DNA of 64,000 nt from an uncultured Prevotella sp. (GCA_900546345.1 URCI01000004.1:44026-108025), one strand, 5' to 3'. Positions 1-9,552 are shown, numbered from the stretch's first letter. Notes: generated by a model not told the origin, from the sequence alone. Program-made: numbers and translations.

Positions 1-439
1 CGGCAACCATTGTCGCGGGCACCAGCCGATAGTAAAGGTCGAGAATGGCGATAAGCTTCACTGGGGTGATGGCGTCCTTGCCCTTCGCAGCCTCCTCGGC
101 ACTGACCGGTTTGAAGTCACGCTCCCATTCCCGGGTAGCCTCCACACCGTCATAAAACTCCTCGGCATTGCCGAAGCCATCCATCATCTGCAGTTTCTTC
201 ACCACAGCCTTCAATCGCGCAGGCTTCTCGGCATAACGGTTCCACAGCTCCTGGAGCAGTGGTGTGTCGATGCGGCGCAAGCGGAAGAGCTTGCGATAGA
301 TATACTGCGGCTTGAGGTGTGTGCGCAGCGCCACGTCGATCAGCGCGCGGCTATAAAGCGGCTTCACGCCTTGCGGAGCCTTGAGGTAGAGTTGCAAAAG
401 CAGCAACCAGTAATCATCTTGCCATAGTCTTGCCATCAT
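1..439 (-). CDS. Conserved hypothetical protein, C-terminus cut by window edge
   Basis: The minus strand is open from an ATG pair at 434-439 to the window edge, giving about 146 residues without a stop. The N-terminus reads MMARLWQDDYWLLLLQLYL and continues with many Arg, Lys and Leu residues. I do not recognise the family and see no signal peptide, membrane span or catalytic motif in this part. A TATCTTTG promoter element on the minus strand (484-491) lies about 45 bases upstream, which supports a real transcription start. Codon use resembles the neighbours. The reading frame is well supported; the function is unknown. Confidence 0.7.
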   Translation of the reverse strand, partial: MMARLWQDDYWLLLLQLYLKAPQGVKPLYSRALIDVALRTHLKPQYIYRKLFRLRRIDTPLLQELWNRYAEKPARLKAVVKKLQMMDGFGNAEEFYDGVEATREWERDFKPVSAEEAAKGKDAITPVKLIAILDLYYRLVPATMVA

Positions 440-483
440 CTTGGGATTTAGGTGCTGTAAACATCATTTCTTCGTTGTGTCTA

Positions 484-491
484 CAAAGATA
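484..491 (-). promoter_or_regulatory. -7 promoter element of the first gene
   Basis: Minus-strand TATCTTTG fits the Bacteroidetes -7 consensus TAnnTTTG and lies about 45 bases before the start of the incomplete gene. No clear TTG box is seen at the usual distance. Confidence 0.5.
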
Positions 492-560
492 CGTCTTTTT
501 CCGTTTGGTTGCACCTTTTCTCCACTTTTTTTTATCATCCGGAGAGGGCACAATGCCAAA

Positions 561-597
561 GATCATGGAGAGATCTGTCAGAGACCGCTCCATGATC
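561..597 (-). terminator. Possible terminator of the S9 peptidase gene
   Basis: A perfect 10-bp stem (GATCATGGAG with CTCCATGATC) lies just past the stop codon of the S9 peptidase. The T-tract after it on the minus strand is short (TTT), so an intrinsic terminator is only plausible. Confidence 0.4.
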
Positions 598-603
598 CTC
601 GCA

Positions 604-2667
604 TCACCATTCTCCCGTCTGCACCATCTTCTCGCTGTCCCATGGTGCGGGAGCTCCGCCGAGATACTGATGGAACCACTCCAGGTGGGCATTATAATAG
701 AGCGGCATGGACTTCAGCGTACTGGGCCAGTGGCCGTCATTGTCAAAGACGATAAGACGTGAAGGGATGCCCAGTGACTGCAATGTGGAGAAGTATTGCA
801 GGCTCTGGGTGTAGCTGACACGATAATCTTTCTCACCAGTGATGATCAGCGTAGGCGTGGCGAAGTTCTTCACATAGCTCGACGGACTCCACCGTGTGTA
901 GAGTTCTGAGTTCCACGGCTGTCCCTCAAGGTCGAAGTTCGGGAACCAGAGTTCCTCCGTAGCGCCCCACATCGATCTGAGATCAAAGAGTCCCATCATA
1001 GAGGCCAGGCACTTAAACCGCTTGGTCTGCCCTTGTACCCAGTTCATGAAATAGCCGCCATAGCTCCATCCCATGGCTCCCATGCGTGTGGAGTCGACAT
1101 AAGCGAGGTCAGCAAGCTTGTCTGTCACCTTCATGAAGTCTTCATAGGGATAGCTGCCCCAGTGTCCACTGATGTCGCGGCAGAACTGTTGTCCGTAACC
1201 CGTGGAGCCATGGATGTTGGGATAAGCCACTACATAGCCTGCACCGGGGTAGACTTGCCAGTCGGGACGGAAAGAATCCATCCACTGCATCTGTGGTCCA
1301 CCATGTACATTGATGACCAATGGATACTTCTTATTAGGGTCGAAGCCGTGCGGCTTCACGATAAACACCTCCACAGAGTCGCCTTTAGCTCCCTTGACCC
1401 ACATGGTTTCAGAGGGTCGGATGTCCACGGCAGACTCCAGACTGTCGTTGAGATGGGTCACCTGTGTTTCCTTCAAGGTGTTACGTCCTTTGGCGGCAGC
1501 GATGGCCTTGGCGGTGGCGTGATAGATGGCCGATGGTTTTCCGGTGCGTGAATAAGTATAGTAGAATCCACCCTTACCGTCAAATTCGAAGCTGCCAATA
1601 GCCCGATTGGCGATGACCTTGGTGATGCGGTCGTTTTTCAAGTCGACCCGATAGAGTGGCTCATAGCCTCGCTCTTCACCCAGAAAATAGATGGCCTTGG
1701 CGTCGGGTGACCATTTATAGTCATCGACCCAGTTGTCGAAATTCTCGGTGAGCACACGTTTCTGTCCTGTCTTGCGGTCATAGAGTCCGAGGATAAAACG
1801 GTCGCTCTCATAGCCGGGCGTGCGTTGGAAGCGATAGGCGATATAGCGTCCGTCGGGCGAATACTGCGGCGAGCCGTCCCAAGCCTTGTTTTCCGCCGTG
1901 ATGTTCTTAGCCTCTCCACCCGTCACCGGCACGATCCACAGGTCGCAGTTGGTTGTGGCTTCAGGATGCGCGTCGTGGTTGCTCAGATAGCAGAGCTCCT
2001 TGGAGTCGGGCGAGAAAACAAATCCGGAGGGGCCTGACGGCGAGAACACGGGTGAGTGGAAACGTCCCGGGGTGACGTCGGTGTAGGTTTTGTTCTTGAG
2101 ATTATAGACGATGATGTGCCAATACTTCCCGTCGCTGTATTCCGTCCAATGGCGATAGAGCAGATGATCGGCGATATGTGCCTGGATAGGATTCTTTGCC
2201 TTGCGCTCGATGGCTGCTTTGTTGGCCTTGCCGTCAGCGCCGCCGATCTCTGGATAGACCTCTGCGGCAAAGGCAATCAAGTTGCCGTCGGGCGACACCG
2301 TGGCGCCGTCGATGCCCAACGCATAGTCGGTGAGCTGTGTAGCCTTGCCGTCGCGCCAGCCATAGAGCTGGGATGTGCCGCTGGCAGTGGAGACATAGTA
2401 GAGTGTGCGCCCGTCGGCCGACCAGAAAGGAGAAAAGCTCTTATTGTCAGTGGTGATGGTCTTGCCGTCCACGACAATGTTGCTGTAACTCTTCTGAGCC
2501 TTCAGGTCAGACCGGCTCGTGCCGTAGGCGAGCACGCCCGCAGCCGACACAGTGGGGCTGAAAGCATATTGCAACCGGTAGATATCCTCAATGGTGAATG
2601 CCCGCTTCTGTGCAGCAAGCGGCATGGCAGCAAGCAGAGCCAAAGTAAAAACTGCTATTTTCTTCAT
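604..2667 (-). CDS. S9 family dipeptidyl peptidase, DPP5-like, periplasmic
   Basis: A 687-residue serine peptidase of the prolyl oligopeptidase family. It starts with a signal peptide ending LAAMPLAAQ, followed by an N-terminal beta-propeller region with repeated WSADG, VSPDG and YSPDG motifs (PD40/WD40-like). A C-terminal alpha/beta hydrolase domain carries the nucleophile motif GWSYGG (Ser535), with Asp614 (GEKDYR) and His646 (NDGHW) completing a plausible triad. Length and layout match DPP5 of Porphyromonas gingivalis (about 684 residues), which releases dipeptides after hydrophobic residues in the periplasm. That substrate preference is inferred from family resemblance. It appears monocistronic. 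A minus-strand TATCTTTG element lies at 2698-2705, about 30 bases before the ATG. Confidence 0.9.
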   Translation of the reverse strand: MKKIAVFTLALLAAMPLAAQKRAFTIEDIYRLQYAFSPTVSAAGVLAYGTSRSDLKAQKSYSNIVVDGKTITTDNKSFSPFWSADGRTLYYVSTASGTSQLYGWRDGKATQLTDYALGIDGATVSPDGNLIAFAAEVYPEIGGADGKANKAAIERKAKNPIQAHIADHLLYRHWTEYSDGKYWHIIVYNLKNKTYTDVTPGRFHSPVFSPSGPSGFVFSPDSKELCYLSNHDAHPEATTNCDLWIVPVTGGEAKNITAENKAWDGSPQYSPDGRYIAYRFQRTPGYESDRFILGLYDRKTGQKRVLTENFDNWVDDYKWSPDAKAIYFLGEERGYEPLYRVDLKNDRITKVIANRAIGSFEFDGKGGFYYTYSRTGKPSAIYHATAKAIAAAKGRNTLKETQVTHLNDSLESAVDIRPSETMWVKGAKGDSVEVFIVKPHGFDPNKKYPLVINVHGGPQMQWMDSFRPDWQVYPGAGYVVAYPNIHGSTGYGQQFCRDISGHWGSYPYEDFMKVTDKLADLAYVDSTRMGAMGWSYGGYFMNWVQGQTKRFKCLASMMGLFDLRSMWGATEELWFPNFDLEGQPWNSELYTRWSPSSYVKNFATPTLIITGEKDYRVSYTQSLQYFSTLQSLGIPSRLIVFDNDGHWPSTLKSMPLYYNAHLEWFHQYLGGAPAPWDSEKMVQTGEW

Positions 2668-2709
2668 ATACCGTAGAATTTATGATGCAAAGATAATGAT
2701 TTTCTTTCA

Positions 2710-2935
2710 GACAGAGTAACAGAAAGATAAAGTAACAGACAGAATAATGAATAAGACAGAGTAACAGAGGTAACATAAATACGAAGGCTGAATAAAAAGA
2801 CAAAGTAACAGAGTAAACACAAATCGCTTTATATGTTTACTATGTTACTCTGTCTTTAAATACATTACTCTGTCTTTAAATATGTTACTCAGTCTTTAAA
2901 GGACAAGAGGGGAAGTTTGTATGGTTACTCTGTCA
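2710..2935. repeat. Two-armed short repeat array (GACAGAGTAACAG / GTTACTCTGTCTTT)
   Basis: The gap between cysS and the S9 peptidase holds copies of GACAGAGTAACAG or close variants near 2710, 2730, 2755 and 2799. The reverse complement GTTACTCTGTCTTT follows three times at a strict 20-bp spacing (about 2853-2900) and once more near 2924. The two arms could fold into a long imperfect hairpin. No gene is seen here. Confidence 0.75.
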
Positions 2936-2936
2936 C

Positions 2937-4421
2937 CTACAGCGACCAGGTAGTACCGTCTTTGGTGTCATTGATAATAAATCCGGCATCGTTGAGCGCG
3001 TCGCGGATCTGATCACTTGTAGCCCAGTCTTTGGCCTCCTTAGCCTGCTGGCGCAACTTGAGCACCATCTCCATGACCTTGCCATAGGCTTTCTCGCGGC
3101 TGGCGTTACCCTCAGCGGCATCGTCTTTCAAGCCCAGCAAGTCGAAGGTGAACAGGCGCATGGTATCGCCGAGCTCCTTGAGATCGTCGGCAGAGATCTT
3201 TGCCTTGTGGTCAACGAGCTGGTTGACGAGATGGCAAGCCTCAAACAGCGCACTGATGACCAGCGGTGTCTGCAAGTCATCGTTCATGGCGTCGTAGCAG
3301 CGCTGACGCAACTCCTTGACAAACTTCTGCACCTCGGGTTGCGATCCCTTGGCGGCCTGCACACGGGCCAAGTCCTTGATGCCCTTCATCAGACGGTCGT
3401 AGCCTTTCTGTGCGGCCTTGAGCGCATCGTTGGAGAAGTCCACCGTGCCGCGGTAGTGAGCAGAGAGGATAAAGAAGCGGATCGTCATAGGCGAATAGGC
3501 CTGCTCCAGTGTGGGATGGTTGCCAGTGAAGAACTGCTCCAGCGTGATGAAGTTGCCGAGACTCTTACCCATCTTCTGTCCGTTGATGGTAATCATGTTG
3601 TTGTGCATCCAGTAGTGCACCATCTGATCGCCCTGAGAGGCTACGGCCTGCGCGATCTCGCACTCGTGGTGCGGGAAGATCAAGTCCATGCCACCGCCAT
3701 GGATGTCGAAATGGTTGCCGAGATACTTGCGTCCCATGGCTGTGCACTCACAATGCCAACCGGGATAGCCTTGGCTCCAGGGACTGGGCCAGCGCATAAT
3801 ATGCTCCGGTGTAGCCTTTTTCCACAGAGCGAAGTCGTACTGATGCTTCTTCTCCCCCACTCCGTTGAGCTCACGACTGTTGTCTTTGATGTCGGTGAGA
3901 TTACGTCCGGAGAGGATGCCGTAGTGGTATTTCTGGTCGTATTTCTCCACGTCGAAGTAGATAGAGCCATTGCTTTCATAGGCGAAACCATTGTTCATGA
4001 TCTCCTTCACGAGTTGTTCCTGCTCGATGATATGTCCTGTGGCATGCGGCTCGATGGAAGGCGGCAGCACGTTGAGCATGTCCATGGCCTTGTGATAGCG
4101 GTTGGTATAGTACTGCGCGATCTCCATGGGCTCGAGCTGTTCCAGTCTTGCCTTCTTCTCAATCTTGTCATCGCCTTCGTCGGCGTCGTGCTCGAGGTGG
4201 CCCACATCCGTGATGTTGCGCACATAGCGCACCTTATAGCCTAAATGCTTGAGATAGCGGAAGAGCACGTCGAAAGTGATGGCTGGGCGTGCGTGACCCA
4301 AATGTGGATCACCATATACTGTCGGACCGCAGACATACATCCCCACGTGTGGCGCGTTGAGCGGTTTGAAAAGCTCCTTGCTGCGGGTCAGCGTATTATA
4401 AATCAATAAATTCTGTTCCAT
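2937..4421 (-). CDS. cysS: Cysteinyl-tRNA synthetase
   Basis: CysS charges tRNA-Cys with cysteine using ATP. The 494-residue protein has the class I signatures: the HIGH-type motif HLGH at residues 40-43 and the KMSKS-type motif KMGKS near residue 282. It also shows the zinc-site context expected of CysRS ([27 protein letters not shown]). Length is a little above the usual 460. It is preceded by a good minus-strand promoter: TAACTTTG at 4448-4455, with TTG 20 bases upstream at 4476-4478. The gene seems to be transcribed alone. Confidence 0.97.
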   Translation of the reverse strand: MEQNLLIYNTLTRSKELFKPLNAPHVGMYVCGPTVYGDPHLGHARPAITFDVLFRYLKHLGYKVRYVRNITDVGHLEHDADEGDDKIEKKARLEQLEPMEIAQYYTNRYHKAMDMLNVLPPSIEPHATGHIIEQEQLVKEIMNNGFAYESNGSIYFDVEKYDQKYHYGILSGRNLTDIKDNSRELNGVGEKKHQYDFALWKKATPEHIMRWPSPWSQGYPGWHCECTAMGRKYLGNHFDIHGGGMDLIFPHHECEIAQAVASQGDQMVHYWMHNNMITINGQKMGKSLGNFITLEQFFTGNHPTLEQAYSPMTIRFFILSAHYRGTVDFSNDALKAAQKGYDRLMKGIKDLARVQAAKGSQPEVQKFVKELRQRCYDAMNDDLQTPLVISALFEACHLVNQLVDHKAKISADDLKELGDTMRLFTFDLLGLKDDAAEGNASREKAYGKVMEMVLKLRQQAKEAKDWATSDQIRDALNDAGFIINDTKDGTTWSL

Positions 4422-4447
4422 ATTCCCTAACGTTATAAATATAGATG

Positions 4448-4478
4448 CAAAGTTAATGATTTATTTCGAAATAAGCAA
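4448..4478 (-). promoter_or_regulatory. Promoter of cysS
   Basis: Minus-strand TTG (4476-4478) is followed after 20 bases by TAACTTTG (4448-4455), the canonical Bacteroidetes arrangement, about 27 bases upstream of the cysS start. Confidence 0.7.
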
Positions 4479-4548
4479 TGATGTAAGTGGAATGATAAAA
4501 GAAGAAAAGAGAAACACGATTGCGGAGAAAGAAAAAAAGGATTCCGGA

Positions 4549-4583
4549 TAAAAGAAAAAAGGGGCGGCAGACAAGGCCGCCCC
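4549..4583 (-). terminator. Intrinsic terminator of candidate small RNA
   Basis: On the minus strand an 8-bp G+C stem (GGGGCGGC / GCCGCCCC) is followed by TTTTTTCTTT. The rnr gene has its own terminator upstream, so this one needs a separate transcript, taken here to be the small RNA at 4556-4638. Confidence 0.75.
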
Positions 4584-4638
4584 CATTCATACGAGAATAT
4601 ATAATCAACTGCTTTTTTTATGGAAACTATCGTTTCCG
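4556..4638 (-). ncRNA. Candidate small RNA of about 80 nt
   Basis: A minus-strand TAAGTTTG element (4642-4649) lies directly before a perfect 5' hairpin, GGAAAC-GATA-GTTTCC (4622-4637). A 40-nt single-stranded A/T-rich stretch and the strong terminator hairpin at 4561-4583 follow. No credible reading frame fits inside. The layout of promoter, 5' hairpin, linker and terminator is that of a free-standing small RNA. A TTG box at the ideal spacing is missing, which lowers confidence. Confidence 0.5.
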
Positions 4639-4795
4639 CTGCAAACTTACGAAAATAAAATGAAAACACACTGGTTCAAATTGGTGCAAATGCAGTTGGG
4701 AGGTCAAAAAATGTCTGTTACCCCTGTAAATGGACTAAGTCCTGCAGCGGATCGGGGCGACCCGCCAACCATGAAAACAGCTATCAACATATCAC

Positions 4796-4880
4796 GTGAC
4801 GGTCGTCACGCAAAACTATGATGACCGTCATGCGACACTCTGACGACCGTCACAAGATTCTCTGACGGCCATCATGGGGG
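4796..4880. repeat. Four 22-bp tandem repeats around TGACGRCCGTCA
   Basis: Four units at a 22-bp period carry variants of TGACGACCGTCA: GTGACGGTCGTCAC (4796-4809), ATGACCGTCAT (near 4820), TGACGACCGTCAC (4841-4853) and TGACGGCCATCAT (4863-4875). The core is a near-palindrome, so each unit could bind a dimeric protein. It lies between the small RNA and the end of rnr. The rest of the 4422-5034 gap shows no gene. Confidence 0.7.
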
Positions 4881-4994
4881 TATCCAACGACTGGTCTATA
4901 TCTTTCTCGCAACAGTTTTGCATTTGGAAAATGCAAGCATCTGACCGTTATAAAAAAGGGAAACAAAGGGGGACACCTCCAGAACAGGGCTGTC

Positions 4995-5025
4995 AAAAAA
5001 GGGACGGCCCCGCAAGGACCGTCCC
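4995..5025 (-). terminator. Terminator of rnr
   Basis: The minus strand reads GGGACGG, an 11-nt loop, CCGTCCC and then TTTTTT, ten bases past the rnr stop codon. Confidence 0.85.
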
Positions 5026-5034
5026 GCAATGGTG

Positions 5035-7389
5035 TTATCTTTTTCGTTTGGCGCTGCCGTGGCGTCCCTTGCTCTGACGATGGCTCTTGCCTTTGGCTGC
5101 CGCAGCGGCAATGTCGCCCATGTCGGCAATGGCGGCGCTGGTGTCATCCGGTGACGATGAATCACTCTGCGCGCCCGTCGTGCTCTCTTCGCCCTCTTTG
5201 GCGATGACGAAGTCGAGTTGGCGACGCTCCATGTTGGCACGGTCCACACGGATGCGGATCGGATCACCGAGCTGATACTTATGATGGTGACGACGCCCAC
5301 GAAGCAGAAAGTTCTTTTCGTCAAAGTCGTAGTAATCATCATCAAGATCACGCATAGGCACCATGCCCTCACAGTGGTTGGAGTCGATCTCGGCATAGAT
5401 GCCATAGCTGGTGATGCCGCTGATGTGTGCGTCATAGACCTCCCCGATATGATCGCCCATGAACTCTACCATCTTATACTTGATGGAGTCGCGCTCAGCG
5501 TTCTGTGCGATCTGTTCCATATCGGAGCAGTGCTCACAGAGCTCCTCATAGTGTTTTTCATTGGCCGAGCGTCCGCCTTGCTGGTATTTCGTCAGCAAGC
5601 GGTGGACCATCGTGTCAGGATAACGGCGGATCGGCGAGGTGAAATGGGTGTAATACGCAAAGCCGAGACCGAAGTGCCCAATGTTGTGGACGCTGTATTT
5701 AGCTTTCATCATGGCTCTGAGGGCCACGCTTTGTATGAGCTTCTGCTCACGCTTGCCCTCACACTCATCCATGAGCTTGTTGATACTCTTGGCCATGGCA
5801 CCGTGTGTGCCGTCGGTCTTAACCTTATATCCAAACTTGACAATGAACTGCCGGAGCGTCTCCATCTTCTCGGGATCCGGGTTGTCGTGGATACGATAAG
5901 GGAAGACTTTGGCCTTCTTGCCCTTGGGCACACGGCCCACGCTCTCGGCCACCGTGCGGTTGGCCAGCAACATAAACTCCTCGATGAGCTTGTTGGCATC
6001 CTTTGACCGCTTGAAGTAGCAACGGGTAGGATGGCCTTTCTCGTCAACGTCGAAATGGAGTTCCTCGGTGTCGAACTTCACCGAGCCTTCTTTAAATCTC
6101 TTTTCACGCAGCTTCTTAGCCAGTCGGTCAAGGGTACAGAGTTCCCATCCGTACTCATCCTTATAGCCTGCTGCCCCCGGGTCGGGAGCCGGCTGGCCCT
6201 GTCCGTCCACGACACCGTTGTCCTCAAGCACCTGCTGCGCCTCTTCATAGGCATAGCGGCGGTTGGAGCGGATGATCGTGTGGACGATGCGTGAGCGCTT
6301 GACGTTGGCCTCCTCGTCGAGATCAAAGATGACACTAAACGTCAGCTTGTCCTCATTGGGGCGCAACGAACAGACGAAGTTGCAAAGGCGCTCCGGCAAC
6401 ATCGGTATCGTGCGGTCGACAAGATAGACCGATGTGGCTCGCTTCACGGCCTCGCGGTCGATGATGCTGCCCTCGGTGACATAGTGCGAAACATCGGCGA
6501 TATGCACGCCCACTTGATAAAGGCCTTCATCGAGTTTCTTGATCGAGAGGGCATCATCGAAGTCCTTGGCATCAGCCGGATCAATGGTGCAGGTCCAGGT
6601 ATCGCGGAAGTCCTCGCGCTCAGCAACGTCTTCCGGTGTGATCTCGCCTGTGATCTTCTCCGCGGCATCCTCCACATTCTTGGGATACTTGTAAGGCAAA
6701 CCGTACTGAGCGAGAATCGAACACATCTCGGCATTGTTCTCTCCTGTCTTTCCCAGCACATCGACGACCTCACCAATCGGGTTTTTGTGGTTTTCGTCAG
6801 GCCACTGAACGATCTTCACGAGCACCTTGTCGTCGGTCTTTCCGCCCTTGAGTTTTTTCTTAGGAATAAGGATGTCCTGCGCGAAGGTGCTGTTTTGCGT
6901 GACGCAGAAGGCAATGTCGCGGTCCACGCGCAACCGGCCTACGAAGGTGTCCTTGGCACGGCTGAGGATCTCGATGACCTGTGCCTCCTTGATGTGTTTC
7001 TGGCGGCGTGCCATGAACGACACCCGCACACGATCGCCCGTGAGCGCCGACATGGAGTTACGCTCAGCCACAAAGATGGGCTTGTCGCTGCCGTCGGCGA
7101 GGAACGAGTTCTTGCCGTTGGGCTTGCGCACAAAAGTGCCCTCCTGCACCTGTCCTTTGGTGTTGAGCTGATAAGCGTTCTCACCTTTCTTGGTGATGAA
7201 GTCGTCCCATGCCATCTCCTCCATGATGTCCATGGCAAGCATCTTCAATGGGTGCGTATCGAGATGGAGGGCACGGAATATGTCTTTGAGTGTTAGTTTC
7301 TTACCGGGTTGCGATGAGAAAAATTGTTCCAACTGTTGGGCAAGCTGCTTCTTTGAGATGCGCTTCCCTCCTTTTTTTCCTTTTCCCAT
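5035..7389 (-). CDS. rnr: Ribonuclease R
   Basis: RNase R is a processive 3'-5' exoribonuclease that degrades structured RNA. The 784-residue protein has an N-terminal winged-helix/cold-shock region, an RNB catalytic domain and a C-terminal S1 domain. The RNB domain carries the Mg-binding motif DPADAKDFDDA near residue 275. The protein ends in a basic, low-complexity tail rich in Ser, Ala, Lys and Arg (GRHGSAKRKR), as seen in other RNase R proteins. The start MGKGKKGGKRISKKQ is also Lys-rich. It is transcribed alone, divergent from the epimerase gene at 7519, and has its own terminator. Confidence 0.95.
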   Translation of the reverse strand: MGKGKKGGKRISKKQLAQQLEQFFSSQPGKKLTLKDIFRALHLDTHPLKMLAMDIMEEMAWDDFITKKGENAYQLNTKGQVQEGTFVRKPNGKNSFLADGSDKPIFVAERNSMSALTGDRVRVSFMARRQKHIKEAQVIEILSRAKDTFVGRLRVDRDIAFCVTQNSTFAQDILIPKKKLKGGKTDDKVLVKIVQWPDENHKNPIGEVVDVLGKTGENNAEMCSILAQYGLPYKYPKNVEDAAEKITGEITPEDVAEREDFRDTWTCTIDPADAKDFDDALSIKKLDEGLYQVGVHIADVSHYVTEGSIIDREAVKRATSVYLVDRTIPMLPERLCNFVCSLRPNEDKLTFSVIFDLDEEANVKRSRIVHTIIRSNRRYAYEEAQQVLEDNGVVDGQGQPAPDPGAAGYKDEYGWELCTLDRLAKKLREKRFKEGSVKFDTEELHFDVDEKGHPTRCYFKRSKDANKLIEEFMLLANRTVAESVGRVPKGKKAKVFPYRIHDNPDPEKMETLRQFIVKFGYKVKTDGTHGAMAKSINKLMDECEGKREQKLIQSVALRAMMKAKYSVHNIGHFGLGFAYYTHFTSPIRRYPDTMVHRLLTKYQQGGRSANEKHYEELCEHCSDMEQIAQNAERDSIKYKMVEFMGDHIGEVYDAHISGITSYGIYAEIDSNHCEGMVPMRDLDDDYYDFDEKNFLLRGRRHHHKYQLGDPIRIRVDRANMERRQLDFVIAKEGEESTTGAQSDSSSPDDTSAAIADMGDIAAAAAKGKSHRQSKGRHGSAKRKR

Positions 7390-7470
7390 AAGGCTGATGT
7401 TCTAAAAGATTAATATGATATGCAAATTAACGAAAAAGAATTGAATAATCCTAATATCGTTTTGATTATT

Positions 7471-7502
7471 TTGCTTAAAATCTGAAATAAGTCGTATCTT
7501 TG
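7471..7502 (+). promoter_or_regulatory. Promoter of the epimerase/PAP2 operon
   Basis: TTG (7471-7473), 21 bases, then TATCTTTG (7495-7502). The ATG is only 17 bases beyond, so the 5' leader is very short. Confidence 0.75.
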
Positions 7503-7518
7503 TAATCAAATAGAAACT

Positions 7519-8514
7519 ATGAACATTCTCATTACCGGTGCCAGTGGCTTTATTGGCAGTTTTATCGTAGAGGAAGCCCTCCACAGAGGCTTCGAAACAT
7601 GGGCGGCTGTGCGTAAGAGCAGTTCACGCGCTTATCTGCAAGACCCTCGTATCCACTTCATCGAACTGGACTTTGACTCCAAAGACAAGCTTGTGGAGCA
7701 GCTCAAAGGGCATGACTTTGACTATGTCGTGCATGCCGCGGGCGTGACAAAATGCCTGCATCAGGACGACTTCTTCCGCGTGAACTACGAGGGGACCCGC
7801 CATCTCGTCGAGGCGATCCTGGAGCTTCACATGCCCATGAAACGCTTCATCTACATGAGCAGCCTGAGCATTTTCGGTGCCATCAGAGAGCAACAGCCCT
7901 ATCGCAGCATCACGGAGCATGACACGCCACGCCCCAACACGGCCTACGGGAAAAGCAAGCTCATGGCTGAAAAATTCCTCGACAGCGTGGGAAACGAGTT
8001 CAACTATGTCGTTCTCCGCCCCACCGGCGTGTATGGTCCCAGGGAAAAAGACTATTACCTGATGGCAAAAAGCATCAAGCGGCACATCGACTTCGCAGTC
8101 GGATTTAAACGCCAGGACATCACCTTTGTATATGTCAAGGACGTGGTCCAGGCTGTCTTCCTGGCTCTCGACCACGGCATGTCGGGCAGAAAGTATTTTC
8201 TTTCTGACGGAGAAGTCTATCAAAGCTCCACATTCAGCAATGAACTGCGACAGGCCATGGGACGCCCCTGGTGGATACGCATCAAAGCTCCCATCGCTGT
8301 GCTGAGGCTGATTACATGGTGCGGAGAATACTTGGGCCGGATGACCGGACACATCACGGCACTCAACAACGACAAGTATAATATTCTGCGGCAACGCAAC
8401 TGGCGATGCGACATAGAGCCCGCCTGTGACGAGCTCGGCTTCCACCCACAGTATCCACTGCACCGGGGGGTGAAGCTCACCGTGAAATGGTATCAAGAAA
8501 ACAATTGGCTATAA
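7519..8514 (+). CDS. NAD-dependent epimerase/dehydratase (extended SDR)
   Basis: A 331-residue Rossmann-fold protein of the extended short-chain dehydrogenase type that acts on nucleotide sugars or related substrates. The N-terminus MNILITGASGFIGS has the GxxGxxG NAD-binding motif. The catalytic pair is YGKSK (YxxxK, near residue 147), preceded by the usual Ser-rich strand MSSLSIFG. The substrate cannot be read from sequence. The last base of its stop codon is the first base of the next ATG (TAATG), so it is probably translationally coupled to the PAP2 protein. This suggests a shared lipid or glycolipid pathway. Confidence 0.85.
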   Translation: MNILITGASGFIGSFIVEEALHRGFETWAAVRKSSSRAYLQDPRIHFIELDFDSKDKLVEQLKGHDFDYVVHAAGVTKCLHQDDFFRVNYEGTRHLVEAILELHMPMKRFIYMSSLSIFGAIREQQPYRSITEHDTPRPNTAYGKSKLMAEKFLDSVGNEFNYVVLRPTGVYGPREKDYYLMAKSIKRHIDFAVGFKRQDITFVYVKDVVQAVFLALDHGMSGRKYFLSDGEVYQSSTFSNELRQAMGRPWWIRIKAPIAVLRLITWCGEYLGRMTGHITALNNDKYNILRQRNWRCDIEPACDELGFHPQYPLHRGVKLTVKWYQENNWL

Positions 8515-9482
8515 TGCAACTCAAAAAATGGATTGAAATAGAAAAGCATCCCCACAAAGGTCCGATGCTCCTCGAATGGGTGGTCATCGGCTACATGGTC
8601 TTCACACTGCTCATCATTCTTTTTTGCTTCACAAAGGTGCAGCACCCCGAAGCCATGATATGGGACCGGGTCAGATTGGGATTGATCACGATGGCCATGT
8701 GGGTGGTCTATAGACTGGTGCCTTGCCGCGTGACACGATTGTTGCGCGTGATGATGCAGTTGGTAATGCTGAGCTGGTGGTACGGCGATACCTATCAGAT
8801 CAACCGTATGCTGCCCAACCTCGATCATGTGTTTGCTACATGGGAACAGCAGGTCTTTGGGTTCCAGCCCGCACTGGTGTTTTGTCAACGCTTTCCACAA
8901 CACTGGTTCAGCGAGATACTCGACATGGCCTATGCCAGTTACTTCATGCTGTTTGTGGGAACGATCTTTTATTACTTCTTTAAACGCTATGCCGACTTTG
9001 AGCGCTGCGCCTTTGTCATACTGGCTTCGTTCTTCAGTTTCTATGCCATCTATGATCTTTTGCCGGTAGCCGGACCGATGTATTACTACCATGCGGTGGG
9101 CGTAGGAAAGATCGCGGCAGGCATCTTCCCCGATGTGGCGGATTATTTCAACACCCACACACAGATGATGACCAGTCCAGGCTATGCCGATGGCATCTTC
9201 TACCATCTGATCAATGATGTGCACAACGCCGGAGAGCACCCCACAGCGGCCTTCCCGAGCTCACACGTGGGCATCTCGGTCATCGTCTTGTTACTGGCCA
9301 GGCGGGCACGCAGCAAAGGACTTTTCTTTACGTTGCTGCCTTTCGTGGTGCTCATCTGCTTTGCCACCGTGTACATCCGGGCTCACTACGCCATTGACGT
9401 GCTGGGCGGACTCATTGCCGCCGTGGTCTTCTATCTGCTATGGAATACGGTCTACTCCAAGCGTAATCAAAAGGCGAAATGA
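8514..9482 (+). CDS. PAP2-family membrane phosphatase / inositolphosphotransferase-like
   Basis: A membrane protein of 322 residues with about six hydrophobic segments. It carries PAP2 signatures: FPSSHVG (motif 2 histidine) and RAHYAIDVLGG (motif 3, His and Asp). The spacing and the MYYYHAVG segment recall the AUR1/inositol phosphorylceramide synthase branch. A role in phospholipid or sphingolipid head-group metabolism is therefore plausible but unproven. I chose the ATG at 8514, which overlaps the upstream stop codon. An in-frame ATG at 8487 would add nine residues inside the preceding gene. A bidirectional terminator follows. Confidence 0.8.
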   Translation: MQLKKWIEIEKHPHKGPMLLEWVVIGYMVFTLLIILFCFTKVQHPEAMIWDRVRLGLITMAMWVVYRLVPCRVTRLLRVMMQLVMLSWWYGDTYQINRMLPNLDHVFATWEQQVFGFQPALVFCQRFPQHWFSEILDMAYASYFMLFVGTIFYYFFKRYADFERCAFVILASFFSFYAIYDLLPVAGPMYYYHAVGVGKIAAGIFPDVADYFNTHTQMMTSPGYADGIFYHLINDVHNAGEHPTAAFPSSHVGISVIVLLLARRARSKGLFFTLLPFVVLICFATVYIRAHYAIDVLGGLIAAVVFYLLWNTVYSKRNQKAK

Positions 9483-9552
9483 ACATCCACTAAAAGGCAA
9501 AATGGCCATCCATTAAAAAACGAAATGACAACCAACAAAAAGTGCAATGAGA
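9483..9552. repeat. Degenerate repeats of about 23 bp
   Basis: Three to four imperfect units of the form CAAAATGgcCATCCAttAAAAA, spaced about 22-24 bp, fill the gap between the PAP2 stop codon and the terminator hairpin. Confidence 0.5.

Noticed and set aside
4433..4669. 78-codon minus-strand frame between rnr and cysS
   Set aside because: It spans the small-RNA promoter, hairpin and terminator, and its sequence is low-complexity Phe/Ser/Leu.
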